NCBI GenBank assembly: GCA_035697485.1
Contig: DASSCU010000056.1
Location: 62,001-126,000 of the forward strand
Length of the DNA: 64,000 nucleotides
Source of the DNA: Actinomycetota bacterium
GTDB taxonomy: Bacteria > Actinomycetota > UBA4738 > HRBIN12
Reading direction: 5' to 3'
Made by a program: the position numbers and the translations under genes. This document shows positions 33,457 to 41,991 of this stretch, piece after piece. The notes beneath the pieces are model-generated. The model was not told the DNA's origin. It made no database searches and worked only from the letters and a program-made list of their open reading frames with translations. Each line of letters starts with the position of its first letter. Position 1 is the first letter of the stretch.

Positions 33457-34148
33457 GTGAGCGCCCGAGACACGGACCGCGCGATGTGCGCGATGCGACG
33501 ACACGAGTTGTTCGCCGGCGTCCCGGACGACACGCTCGGACGGATCGTGGCGATGGGGCGGATCCGCGCCTATCGGTCCGGCCGTACGTGACGATGCAGG
33601 GAGATCCCTCGCTCGAGGTGTTCGTGCTCCTCGAGGGGCGTCTCGAGATCGCCACGACGTCACCGTCGTCGGGCGCGAAGCTGCAAGGCCGGTTGGCGCC
33701 GGTGCGCCTGTTCGGCGAGATCGGGGTCTTCGCCGAGACCGAGCGCACCGCCTCGGTCCTGTGCCTCGAGGACGCGCGGATCTGGGTCCTCGAGCGGGAC
33801 CCCTTCATCTCGCTGGTGAGCGAGGAGCCGTCGCTCGCGATCGGCCTGCTGCGGGCGTTCGCCAGGCTGGCGATCGCCAAGGAGACGAGCGCGGACGATC
33901 TCGTGTGGCTCCATCTGAAGGGTCGGCTCGCGAAGCGGTTGCTGCAGCTCGCGAACGACGACGGAGCCGACGGGGTGCGGGCGGTGCCGCCGATCTCCCA
34001 GGCCGACCTGGCGAGCCTGTGCGGGGTGAGCCGCGAGAGCGTGTCGAAGACCCTGGCGACCTTCAGCCGCCGGGGGATCGTCCGACGCGACGGTCGCCGG
34101 TACCTGCTGCTCGACCCCGATGCCCTCGAGCATCTCGCGCAAGGGTGA
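33457..34148 (+). pseudogene. Crp/Fnr-family regulator interrupted by a frameshift
   Basis: From the GTG at 33457 (GGGAGG upstream) the frame reads VSARDTDRAMCAMRRHELFA and continues as a normal cNMP-binding N-terminus to AYRSGRT, then stops at 33591. The rest of the protein continues in the -1 frame: MQGDPSLEVFVLLEGRLEI, RLFGEIGVFAETERTASVL, and a C-terminal Crp helix-turn-helix (ISQADLASLCGVSRESVSKT). Adding one base near 33585 would restore RSGRTVTMQGDPS, as in intact relatives. Either a real single-base deletion, a sequencing error, or reinitiation at GTG 33588 giving a protein without the first beta strands. The cAMP site RTAS-like segment (ERTAS) is kept. A hairpin terminator follows. 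Confidence 0.75.
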
Positions 34149-34180
34149 CGGCTCGAGCCGACCCACCCTCGTACACGCGG

Positions 34181-34213
34181 CGACGGATCCGGCCGTGCCG
34201 GCCGGATCCGTCG
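34181..34213. terminator. Perfect 15-bp hairpin between convergent genes
   Basis: CGACGGATCCGGCCG (34181-34195) pairs perfectly with 34199-34213 around a 3-nt loop, between the Crp/Fnr gene and the convergent small membrane protein gene. Probably bidirectional. Confidence 0.8.
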
Positions 34214-34231
34214 TGTGCGACCCGCGGGAGG

Positions 34232-34594
34232 TCAGCAGAAGAGCTTCAGGGCGAGCCTCTCAGGGCATGCCGTCTTCGGAACGACCTCCGCGCCGCCGCC
34301 TGACGTCTCGTTCGCGGTCGCCTCCATCGCGCCCGCGTGATCCTTGGCGACGGTCTGGTCCGGCATGTCCACGAGGCCACGGCCGTGCAGGGCGAAATCG
34401 TTCGCCGGTGCCTCGACCTGGATCTCCGCGACCGGTGCCTTCAACGCCGGGCCGGTCTTCTCTCCGACGTCTCCCGCCAGCCCGATCGTGAGCACCGTGA
34501 CGATCAGCACCATGACCGCCGCGATCCCCACCAACGCCCAGGGCGATCCTGTGTGAACCGACTGGCTCGGGTTCTGGATCCTGGTGGCGTTCAT
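34232..34594 (-). CDS. Small membrane-anchored protein of unknown function
   Basis: A 120-residue protein with one helix at about residues 20-42 (ALVGIAAVMVLIVTVLTIGL) and an extracytoplasmic part of about 75 residues with two cysteines near the end (TACPERL and a final C). The ATG at 34594 is supported by GGGGAGG just upstream, and a TACGGT hexamer on this strand at 34648-34643 can serve as the -10. No family recognised. It is divergent from the second kinase gene, so a shared regulatory region is possible. Confidence 0.65.
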   Translation of the reverse strand: MNATRIQNPSQSVHTGSPWALVGIAAVMVLIVTVLTIGLAGDVGEKTGPALKAPVAEIQVEAPANDFALHGRGLVDMPDQTVAKDHAGAMEATANETSGGGAEVVPKTACPERLALKLFC

Positions 34595-34742
34595 GGCCTC
34601 CCCTTCCGGTCGGTGGCTGCCTCGCTCGCAGCCCTCGGTCCGACCGTAGGAGCAGGAGGTCGGTGGGTCGGCGACCTGGGCCACAGGACGGCGGTGAAGT
34701 CGCTCACACCCGTGAGTGGAAGGGGTCCGGGGAAAGGACGGG

Positions 34743-34787
34743 GCCCGGAGGTCGGGCGGGCTGGAGGGCACCGTCCGGCCTCCGGGC
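34743..34787. repeat. Imperfect inverted repeat in the 319-bp gap before the second kinase
   Basis: GCCCGGAGGTCGG (34743-34755) pairs with 34775-34787 with one G-T wobble, loop 19 nt. It lies about 50 bp before the KdpE-like repeats. It could form a hairpin or be a regulator site; apart from this, the KdpE-like array and the -10 for the divergent gene, I see nothing in 34595-34913. Confidence 0.4.
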
Positions 34788-34836
34788 TTGGTTCGGAGGA
34801 AGGTTCAACTCCTGCTCAGAGCATCGCCCGGGGCCT

Positions 34837-34906
34837 GTGAGAGGGGCGTGAAGGAACGCGGCCGGGGCGTGAAGATCACGTGAAGACCGATCCATGCCGA
34901 TACGCA
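34837..34906 (+). promoter_or_regulatory. Second KdpE-like direct-repeat array and promoter
   Basis: GTGAGAGGGGC (34837), GTGAAGGAACG (34848), CGGCCGGGGC spacer (34859), GTGAAGATCAC (34869) and GTGAAGACC (34880): the spacing 11-11-10-11 is identical to the kdp array at 23413. A TACGCA hexamer at 34901-34906 ends 7 nt before the kinase ATG, which suggests a leaderless transcript. Compared with kdp, the array lies about one turn closer to the -10. Confidence 0.65.
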
Positions 34907-34913
34907 TGGCACG

Positions 34914-36458
34914 ATGGGTAACGCGATGGACCTGGGAGTGAACGAGCCGGAACGGCGCCGGTTCCTCGGCCTGCGCGCCCGCGGGGTCGTGATCGCCGTC
35001 GTCGCACCCGCGGCCGCCGGCGTGGCCTCGATCCCGCTCGCCCGCAATGGGCCGGCGGCCGCGATCGCGCTCTTCCTGCTGGGGATCGTGATCGCGGCCG
35101 TCGCGGGTGGCCTCTGGGCGGGTCTCCTCGCCGCGGTCCTGTCGTCGCTTGGGCTCGTGTTCCTGTCCGAGGCGCAGAGGCTTGCCCTGCAGCTCGAGGG
35201 CACTGAGGAGGCGGTCACCGCGGTGGTGTTCCTGACCGTGGCGCTCGTCGTCGGCATCCTGGTCGGGGGGGCCGCCGAGGATCGGGCACGGGCCAGCCGC
35301 CGAGAGCGCGAGGCGCGGCTGCTCGGGCACCTCTCGTCGAGGTTCGTCTCGGGCGAGGTCCCCGACCGGGTGCTGGACGACTTCGTGCGCGTGCTGCTCG
35401 AGCCGTTCGGGCTGGTCTCGGCCGAGGTGCACGTCGAGCTCGACGGCACCCAGCTCCGCGCGCGCGCGGTGCGCTCCGAGCTCACGCCCGGGGGTCCCGA
35501 CAGCGTGGTGCCGCTCGTCGTCGGGCCGGTCTCGTTCGGCACGTTGCGGGTCGAGAGGCCTGCCGGGCGCAAACCGCTCGGGCCGCATGAGCAGCTGCTG
35601 CTCGAAGCGGCGTCGAAGCAGGCCGCCGCGGCGCTCGACCGTGCCCGGCTCGATGCCCGCGCCCGCTTCGCACAACTCGACGCGGAGACGAACCAGCTGC
35701 GCGCGGCGATGTTCAGCTCGGTGACCCACGACTTCCGAACACCGCTCGCGTCGATCAAGGCGGGAGTCACCAGCCTGCTCGACCCCAGCGTGGAGCACGA
35801 TCCAGTGCAGGAGCGGGAACTGCTCACGACGATCCTCGAGGAGACCGACCGGCTCAACCGGCTGGTCGGCAACATCCTCGACCTGGCGCGCATCCGTGCG
35901 GGCGCGCTGATCCCCGCCCGCAACGAGGCGGGCCTCGACGAGATCGCCGAGGTCGTTGTCGCGCGACTCGTGCCGCGGCTCGGCGACGTGCGCGTCGTGC
36001 TCGACATCGACGACGACGTGCCCTCGGTCGCGGTCGACGAGATGCAGCTCGACCAGGTCATGACGAACCTGCTCGAGAACGCCGCACGACACTCACCCCC
36101 CGGCGACGAGGTCCATCTCTCGGTCGCTCCGACGGACGACACCGTGACCGTGCGGGTGACCGATCGCGGACACGGGGTTCCCGTGGGCGATCGCGAGCGC
36201 ATCTTCGAGGCCTTCTACCGGGGCGCGTCGATCCCGGATTCCCCCGGCACCGGCCTCGGGCTCGCGATCGCGAACGCGATCGTCACGGCGCACGGCGGAC
36301 GCATCTGGGTGGAGGATGCGGAAGGCGGCGGCGCGACCTTCGCGTTCGAGATCCCCGTCTCCGCGCCGCGTCTCGTGCCGGACGATGCGCGCGCGGACGA
36401 CGATGCGCTCTCCGATGCCCGGGTGGGGGTCTCCACCGACCGGGAGGCACCAGCATGA
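34914..36458 (+). CDS. KdpD-like histidine kinase lacking the KdpD/stress domains
   Basis: A 514-residue membrane kinase. DUF4118-like helices occupy about residues 22-125 (GVVIAVVAPAAAGVASIPLA, LFLLGIVIAAVAGGLWAGLL), then a GAF-like domain, HisKA with AAMFSSVTHDFRTPLASIKA (His near 272) and HATPase with NLLENAARHSPPG and DRGHGVPVGDRERIFEAF. It has the same membrane-to-kinase order as KdpD but none of the cytosolic N-terminal KdpD and universal-stress domains. It overlaps the response regulator by 4 bp. Its own promoter carries the KdpE-like array, so it probably belongs to the same regulon and may sense another aspect of K+ or osmotic stress. Confidence 0.87.
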   Translation: MGNAMDLGVNEPERRRFLGLRARGVVIAVVAPAAAGVASIPLARNGPAAAIALFLLGIVIAAVAGGLWAGLLAAVLSSLGLVFLSEAQRLALQLEGTEEAVTAVVFLTVALVVGILVGGAAEDRARASRREREARLLGHLSSRFVSGEVPDRVLDDFVRVLLEPFGLVSAEVHVELDGTQLRARAVRSELTPGGPDSVVPLVVGPVSFGTLRVERPAGRKPLGPHEQLLLEAASKQAAAALDRARLDARARFAQLDAETNQLRAAMFSSVTHDFRTPLASIKAGVTSLLDPSVEHDPVQERELLTTILEETDRLNRLVGNILDLARIRAGALIPARNEAGLDEIAEVVVARLVPRLGDVRVVLDIDDDVPSVAVDEMQLDQVMTNLLENAARHSPPGDEVHLSVAPTDDTVTVRVTDRGHGVPVGDRERIFEAFYRGASIPDSPGTGLGLAIANAIVTAHGGRIWVEDAEGGGATFAFEIPVSAPRLVPDDARADDDALSDARVGVSTDREAPA

Positions 36459-37144
36459 CCCTGGTCCTCGTGGTCGACGACGAGCCGCAGATCCGACGAG
36501 CGCTGCGCACGAGCCTCGAGGCCCACGGCTACGAGGTCGCGACCGTCGGCACCGGAGAAGAGGGCGTCGTGGGCGCCGCCGAGCAGGCGCCGGACCTCGT
36601 ACTGCTGGACCTCGGGTTGCCGGACATCGACGGCACCGAGGTGATCCGACGCGTGCGAGGCTTCAGCGACGTGCCCGTGATCGTGCTGTCCGTGCGGGAG
36701 TCCCAGACGGACAAGGTGGCCGCGCTCGACGCGGGCGCTGACGACTACGTCACGAAGCCGTTCGGTATGGAGGAGCTCCTCGCCCGAGCCCGCGCAGCGA
36801 TGCGCCGCAAGCAGTCCGACGAGCCCGCGGCGCCCGTGATGCGGTTCGACCGGGTCGAGGTCGATCTGCCCAAACGACTCGTGACCCTCGACGGGGAGCA
36901 GGTGCGCCTCACCCCGACGGAGTACGGCCTGCTCGAGGCGCTCGTGACGAACCCCGGGAAGCTGCTGACCCATCAGTGGCTGCTGCGCAAGGTGTGGGGG
37001 CAAGGCTACGGGACCGAGACGACCTACCTGCGCACCTACGTGCGGGCCTTGCGCAAGAAGCTCGACGACGACGCCCAGGCCCCGGCGCTGATCGTCACGG
37101 AGCCCGGGGTCGGCTATCGCTGGGTGGCCGAGATCGCCGGCTGA
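36455..37144 (+). CDS. KdpE-like OmpR-family response regulator
   Basis: A 229-residue regulator: VVDDEPQIRRALRTSLEAHG, phospho-Asp in LVLLDLGLPDIDG, DDYVTKPFGMEELLARARAA, and a winged helix with RLTPTEYGLLEALVTNPGKL and TYLRTYVRALRKKLDDD. Strongly similar to KdpE above, so both may bind the same 11-bp-spaced repeats and compete or heterodimerise. Co-translated with the kinase, and followed after 37 bp by the first KimA-like importer, the probable target of the pair. Confidence 0.88.
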   Translation: MTLVLVVDDEPQIRRALRTSLEAHGYEVATVGTGEEGVVGAAEQAPDLVLLDLGLPDIDGTEVIRRVRGFSDVPVIVLSVRESQTDKVAALDAGADDYVTKPFGMEELLARARAAMRRKQSDEPAAPVMRFDRVEVDLPKRLVTLDGEQVRLTPTEYGLLEALVTNPGKLLTHQWLLRKVWGQGYGTETTYLRTYVRALRKKLDDDAQAPALIVTEPGVGYRWVAEIAG

Positions 37145-37181
37145 CCCGTCAGACTCGTCGCGCGCGTCACGACGTGCGAGG

Positions 37182-39557
37182 ATGCTCGCCGTGCCTGCAG
37201 AGCTGCAACTGCCTCGCAGGGTCGGTGGCGGCCCGCTGAAGCGCCTCTTCGTCGGCCGGGCGATCGCATCGGACAAGGCCGAACACCAGCTCCTGCCGAA
37301 GTTCCTCGCCCTGCCGGTCTTCTCGTCCGACCCGCTCTCCTCGAACGCGTACGCCACCGAGGAGATGATGCTGGTGCTGGTGGCGGCCGGCGCAGGCGCG
37401 CTCACGCTCCGGATGCCGATCGCGCTGGCGATCGCGGCGCTGCTCGCCATCGTCGTCACGTCGTACCGGCAGACGGTGCGTGCGTATCCGACCGGCGGCG
37501 GCTCCTACATCGTCGCGCGAGAGAACCTCGGCACGCTCCCCGGCCTCACCGCAGCCGCCGCGATCCTGACCGACTACGTGCTGACCGTGGCGGTGAGCAT
37601 CACGGCCGGGACCACGGCGATCGCCTCCGTCGCTCCGGAGACCCTCGTGCCGGTGCGGGTGCCGATCGCGATCGGGCTCGTCGCCCTGGTGACGCTCGCC
37701 AACCTGCGGGGAGTGAAGGAGGCCGGCTCCCTGTTCGCGATCCCGACCTACGGGTTCGTGCTGATGATCGGGATCACCCTGGTCGCCGGATTCGTCGAAT
37801 GCCTGGGTGGATGTCCGGTGGCGGATACCGCCGACCTTCCCCTCGAGGTCGAGCACACGCTCTCGTTGTTCCTGATCGCCCGGGCGTTCTCGTCGGGCGC
37901 CACCGCGTTGACGGGCGTCGAGGCGATCGCCGACGGGGTGCCGGCGTTCCGCAGACCCCAGGCGAGGAACGCCGCGACCACCCTCGCCGTGATGGGGGCG
38001 ATGTCGATCACGATGTTCCTCGGCATCACGGCGCTCTCCGTGCTCTTGCACGTACGCATCACGGAGGACATCGCCCACGAGCTGCCGGTGCTCGCCCAGA
38101 TCGGCGACACGGTCTTCGGCGGCGGCATCATGTTCCTGCTGCTGCAGGTGTTCACCGCGGGCATCCTGATCCTCGCGGCCAACACCGCATTCCAGGACTT
38201 CCCGCGGCTCGCCTCGATCCTGGCACGCGACCGGTTCATGCCCTCGCAGTTCCGCAACCGGGGTGACCGGCTCGTGTTCTCGAACGGCGTCGTCGTGCTC
38301 GCGGGGCTCGCGGCGCTGCTGATCTGGGCCTTCGACGCCAACCTGACCCGCCTGATCCAGCTCTACGTCGTCGGCGTGTTCACGGCGTTCACGCTGTCGC
38401 AGGCCGGCATGGTGCGGAGGTGGATGCGCACGAAGGAGGGGAGCTGGAAGCGGAGCGCGGTGATCAACGGCATCGGCGCTGTCACGACCGGCATCGTGCT
38501 CGTCGTCGTCACGATCACGAAGTTCGCCAAGGGCGCGTGGATCGTGATCGTCGCGATGCCGTTCATCGTGCTGTTCTTCTGGGGCGTGCATCGCCACTAC
38601 GAGCACGTGGCGCGCGCATTGCAGGCTCGCCGTCTCACCGGACGTGACGCCGCGAGCGGCACGATGCTGCTGCTGGTTCCCGACCTCGGGCTGGCGACCC
38701 GCGACGCGGTCGCCTACCTGCGGGCGGTCCGTCCGGCCGCGTTCACCGCGCTGTACGTGGGTTCTCCCGATGCGTTCGAGGGCGTAGCGGCCGAGTGGTC
38801 CGTCGTCGCCCCCCGCATGGGCGCCCTGGAGCCGCTTCGCGGTGCCCACCGGCACCTCGTCAGGGCGGTCCGTGGGTACGTGCGGTCGATGCCCCGCCAC
38901 GAGCGTGACCGGTTCCTCACGGTGGTGATCCCCGAGCTGCTCCCTCGCAACACCGTGTGGCAGTTCCTGCGCCATCGGGAGGCGTTCCTGCTCAAGACCG
39001 CGCTGCTGTTCGAGCCGCGCGTGGTCGTGACCGACGTGCCGCTCGTACCGTCGGAGGCCCGACCGAGCTGGCTGGGCGATCGCCCGCTCGAGCCGGAGCG
39101 CACGGTGGTGCTCGTCCCGGTCTCGGCGGTCCACGATCCGACGGTTCGCGCCGTGATCTACGGGAAGTCGCTGCACCCCACCGCGATCGAGGCCATCTAC
39201 ATGGTCACCGACCCCGACGAGGTCGAGGACGTGGTCGACGAGTGGCACGAGCGGCAGCTCGACGTGCCGCTCGTGTTGGTCGAGGCTCCGTTCCGCGACT
39301 TCGGTCCTCCGCTGCTCGAGGAGATCCGCGCGCACACATCCCGGGGCGACACGATCGTCACCGTGGTGTTGCCCGAGCTCGTGCCGCGGCACTGGTGGGA
39401 GAACCTGCTGCACAACCAGACGGCCCTGTTCTTCAAGCGGGTGCTCCTGTTCGAGCCGGGCGTGGTGGTCACCAGCGTGCCGTTCCACCTGTCCGCGCCC
39501 GAGGTCGGGTCCGACCCGACCTCCGACCCGACCGCCGGGGCACCGGCGACGACGTAG
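37182..39557 (+). CDS. KimA-like K+/H+ symporter with duplicated C-terminal domain, copy 1
   Basis: A 791-residue APC-superfamily transporter. The 12-helix part matches the high-affinity K+ importer KimA (YdaO) of Bacillus: LPVFSSDPLSSNAYATEEMM, SYRQTVRAYPTGGGSYIVAR, ARAFSSGATALTGVEAIADG, ILAANTAFQDFPRLASILAR, NRGDRLVFSNGVVVLAG and a GVFTAFTLSQAGM helix. Bacillus KimA (about 607 residues) has one cytosolic stress-like domain; here two related copies follow, about residues 490-615 and 625-785, both with an R/ETVVIPELLP-type strand and a WxxLxHxxxALFxKxxLLF segment. K+ import is inferred from this similarity and the surrounding Kdp and Trk genes. No c-di-AMP riboswitch fits in the 37-bp gap upstream. 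Confidence 0.8.
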   Translation: MLAVPAELQLPRRVGGGPLKRLFVGRAIASDKAEHQLLPKFLALPVFSSDPLSSNAYATEEMMLVLVAAGAGALTLRMPIALAIAALLAIVVTSYRQTVRAYPTGGGSYIVARENLGTLPGLTAAAAILTDYVLTVAVSITAGTTAIASVAPETLVPVRVPIAIGLVALVTLANLRGVKEAGSLFAIPTYGFVLMIGITLVAGFVECLGGCPVADTADLPLEVEHTLSLFLIARAFSSGATALTGVEAIADGVPAFRRPQARNAATTLAVMGAMSITMFLGITALSVLLHVRITEDIAHELPVLAQIGDTVFGGGIMFLLLQVFTAGILILAANTAFQDFPRLASILARDRFMPSQFRNRGDRLVFSNGVVVLAGLAALLIWAFDANLTRLIQLYVVGVFTAFTLSQAGMVRRWMRTKEGSWKRSAVINGIGAVTTGIVLVVVTITKFAKGAWIVIVAMPFIVLFFWGVHRHYEHVARALQARRLTGRDAASGTMLLLVPDLGLATRDAVAYLRAVRPAAFTALYVGSPDAFEGVAAEWSVVAPRMGALEPLRGAHRHLVRAVRGYVRSMPRHERDRFLTVVIPELLPRNTVWQFLRHREAFLLKTALLFEPRVVVTDVPLVPSEARPSWLGDRPLEPERTVVLVPVSAVHDPTVRAVIYGKSLHPTAIEAIYMVTDPDEVEDVVDEWHERQLDVPLVLVEAPFRDFGPPLLEEIRAHTSRGDTIVTVVLPELVPRHWWENLLHNQTALFFKRVLLFEPGVVVTSVPFHLSAPEVGSDPTSDPTAGAPATT

Positions 39558-39566
39558 GCTGGCGAG

Positions 39567-41933
39567 ATGGCCAGGACCGACCTTCCCGCGGCCTCGACCG
39601 GGGTGTTCAAGCGGGTCATGCTCGGCCGGGCTTTCTCGAGCGCGCGGCTCGAGCACACGCTGCTCCCGAAGATCCTCGCGCTGCCGGTCTTCGCGTCCGA
39701 CGCGCTGTCGTCGGTCGCCTACGCCACGGGCGAGATCCTCCTCGTGCTCTCGATCGCGACCGCCGCCCCACAGGGATACGTGCTCCCGATCGCGGCCGCG
39801 GTGTCACTGTTGATGGCGCTCGTGATCGTGTCGTACCGCCAGACCGTGCGGGCATACCCGAGCGGGGGCGGAGCCTACATCGTGAGCAAGGAGAACCTTG
39901 GCCAGGCTCCGGGGCTCGTCGCGGCCGCGGCCCTGCTCTTCGACTACATGATGACCGTCGTCGTCTCGATCGTGGCCGGGGTGTTCGCGATCGGGTCGGC
40001 GCTGCCGGCCGCCAATGAGCACGCGGTCGTGCTCTCGATCTTCTTCGTGGCCTTCGTCACCCTCGCCAACCTGCGCGGCTCCAGGGAGTCGGGCGTGTTG
40101 TTCGCGATCCCGACGTACGGATTCGTGCTCTCGATCGGGACGTTGATCGCGCTCGGGCTCGGTCAGTGCCTCGGTGGCTGCCCGGCGGTGGGTGTCGAGG
40201 TCGAGCCGATCCACGACGCGGCGACGACCGCGGGCACGGTCGGGCTCTTCGTGCTCCTCAAGGCGTTCTCGTCAGGCGCCACCGCGCTCACCGGTGTCGA
40301 GGCGATCTCCAACGGCGTGCCGGCGTTCAAGCGCCCGCAGGCGCACAACGCCGCGACGACGCTCGCGATCATGGGCGGGATCGCGATCTCGATGTTCCTC
40401 GGCATCTCGTGGCTCGCCACACACATCGAGGGCGTCGTCGCGAGCGAAGAGCGCTCGGTGCCGGCGCAGATCGCGATCGCGGTCTTCGGCGAGGGATCGT
40501 TCGGCTTCTTCGTCGTGCAGGTGTTCACGGCCGCGATCCTGATCCTCGCCGCGAACACCGCGTACCAGGACTTCCCCCGGCTCGCGTCGATCCTCGCGCG
40601 CGACCGGTACCTGCCGAGCCAGTTCGTGAACCGCGGCGACCGACTCGTCTTCTCCAACGGCGTACTGGTGCTCGGGCTGTTGTCGGCGGTGATGATGTAC
40701 ATCTTCGACGCGAACCTGAACGCGGTGATCGGACTCTACGTGGTCGGCGTGTTCACCTCGTTCACGCTCTCGCAGTCGGGCATGGTGAAGCACTGGATCG
40801 TGGAGGGCCGCAAGGGCGACGCCGCGATGAAGGGATGGCGACGGTCGATCGTGATCAACTCGATCGGCGCGGTGACGACGTTCGTGGTGCTGATCGTGGT
40901 CGCGGCCTCGAAGTGGTCGAGCGGCGCCTGGCTTTCGATCCTGATCATGGCCCTGCTGGTGCCGATCTTCTACTCGATCCACCACCACTACATGAGCGTG
41001 CGTCGCCAGCTCAGCGCCGGTCGGGTCCGGCCGGGGGCCCCCGGCGAGAACCACGTGGTGCTGCTCGTCCGTGAATTCGACGTTGCGACCGCCGAGGCGG
41101 TGGGATACCTGCGGTCGTTCCGCCCGGAGGACATCCGGCCGGTCTTCCCGTGTCGCGAAGGCGAGGTCGCCCGCGAGGTGCAGGCGCGCTGGCGGTCGTT
41201 CGTCGGATCCGGCATCCCCGATCTGATGCCGATCGAGGCGTCTGGCCTGACATCGGGCATCCGGCGCGTGGTCGACGCGATCGATCGCGGACCCGACGAC
41301 TTCGTCACCGTCGTCGTCCCCGAGCAGCTGCGACCCCAGGGCCTCTTCTCCTACCTCGTGCGCAGCCGCGATCTCGTGCGCCTGAAGGCCAGCATGCTGC
41401 GCACCCCCAACGTGGTCGTCACCGACGCCCCGGTCGTGCTCGCGGAAGGCTCGCCGTCGGGAGCCGGGGGCAAGCCGTTGATCCCGCAACGCACGGTGAC
41501 GCTCGTCTTCCTCTCGTCGGTCAACGACGTGTCGGTGCGCGCCGTGAACTACGCGCGCACCCTCGACGCGACCGAGACGAGAGCGATCTACTTCGACCTC
41601 GATCCCGAGGCCGCGCTCTCGATCGGCGAGGAATGGTTCGACGTCGTCGAGGGCGTACCGCTCGACATCGTTGAGGCGCCGTTCCGCGACCTGTCGATCC
41701 CGATGCTGGCCGAGGTGCGTCGGTACACCGAGCGCGGGGACACGATCGTGAACGTGGTCGTGCCCGAGTACGTCGTGGCGAAGTGGTGGCAGCTCCCCCT
41801 GCACGGTCAGACGGCGCTCTTCGTGAAGCGTCTGTTCCTGTTCGAGCAACGCGTGCTGCTCACGAGCGTCTCCTATCGGCTCGAGACGGATCGGGCATCG
41901 GCCCGCTCCGCCGAGCGTGGGGCGACGAGCTGA
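39567..41933 (+). CDS. KimA-like K+/H+ symporter with duplicated C-terminal domain, copy 2
   Basis: A 788-residue paralogue of the preceding gene with the same order: LPVFASDALSSVAYATGEIL, SYRQTVRAYPSGGGAYIVSK, KAFSSGATALTGVEAISNGV, ILAANTAYQDFPRLASILAR, and two cytosolic repeats, the second keeping HGQTALFVKRLFLFEQRVLL and the first more degenerate (RSRDLVRLKASMLRTPNVVV). The C-terminal copy matches the single domain of Bacillus KimA best. A TAGGCT hexamer at 39555-39560, which includes the stop codon of copy 1, ends 6 nt before the ATG, so copy 2 may also be transcribed alone as a leaderless message. Confidence 0.8.
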   Translation: MARTDLPAASTGVFKRVMLGRAFSSARLEHTLLPKILALPVFASDALSSVAYATGEILLVLSIATAAPQGYVLPIAAAVSLLMALVIVSYRQTVRAYPSGGGAYIVSKENLGQAPGLVAAAALLFDYMMTVVVSIVAGVFAIGSALPAANEHAVVLSIFFVAFVTLANLRGSRESGVLFAIPTYGFVLSIGTLIALGLGQCLGGCPAVGVEVEPIHDAATTAGTVGLFVLLKAFSSGATALTGVEAISNGVPAFKRPQAHNAATTLAIMGGIAISMFLGISWLATHIEGVVASEERSVPAQIAIAVFGEGSFGFFVVQVFTAAILILAANTAYQDFPRLASILARDRYLPSQFVNRGDRLVFSNGVLVLGLLSAVMMYIFDANLNAVIGLYVVGVFTSFTLSQSGMVKHWIVEGRKGDAAMKGWRRSIVINSIGAVTTFVVLIVVAASKWSSGAWLSILIMALLVPIFYSIHHHYMSVRRQLSAGRVRPGAPGENHVVLLVREFDVATAEAVGYLRSFRPEDIRPVFPCREGEVAREVQARWRSFVGSGIPDLMPIEASGLTSGIRRVVDAIDRGPDDFVTVVVPEQLRPQGLFSYLVRSRDLVRLKASMLRTPNVVVTDAPVVLAEGSPSGAGGKPLIPQRTVTLVFLSSVNDVSVRAVNYARTLDATETRAIYFDLDPEAALSIGEEWFDVVEGVPLDIVEAPFRDLSIPMLAEVRRYTERGDTIVNVVVPEYVVAKWWQLPLHGQTALFVKRLFLFEQRVLLTSVSYRLETDRASARSAERGATS

Positions 41934-41991
41934 GGCGCCCGCTGCGGTACGGTTGCCGATGCACGCGTGAGCCGACCGGGAGGCGAGCCAG

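Noticed and set aside
37145-37181. Possible c-di-AMP (ydaO-type) riboswitch before the KimA-like gene
   Set aside because: The gap is only 37 bp, far too short for that riboswitch, and no matching motif is seen before the second copy or before kdp.
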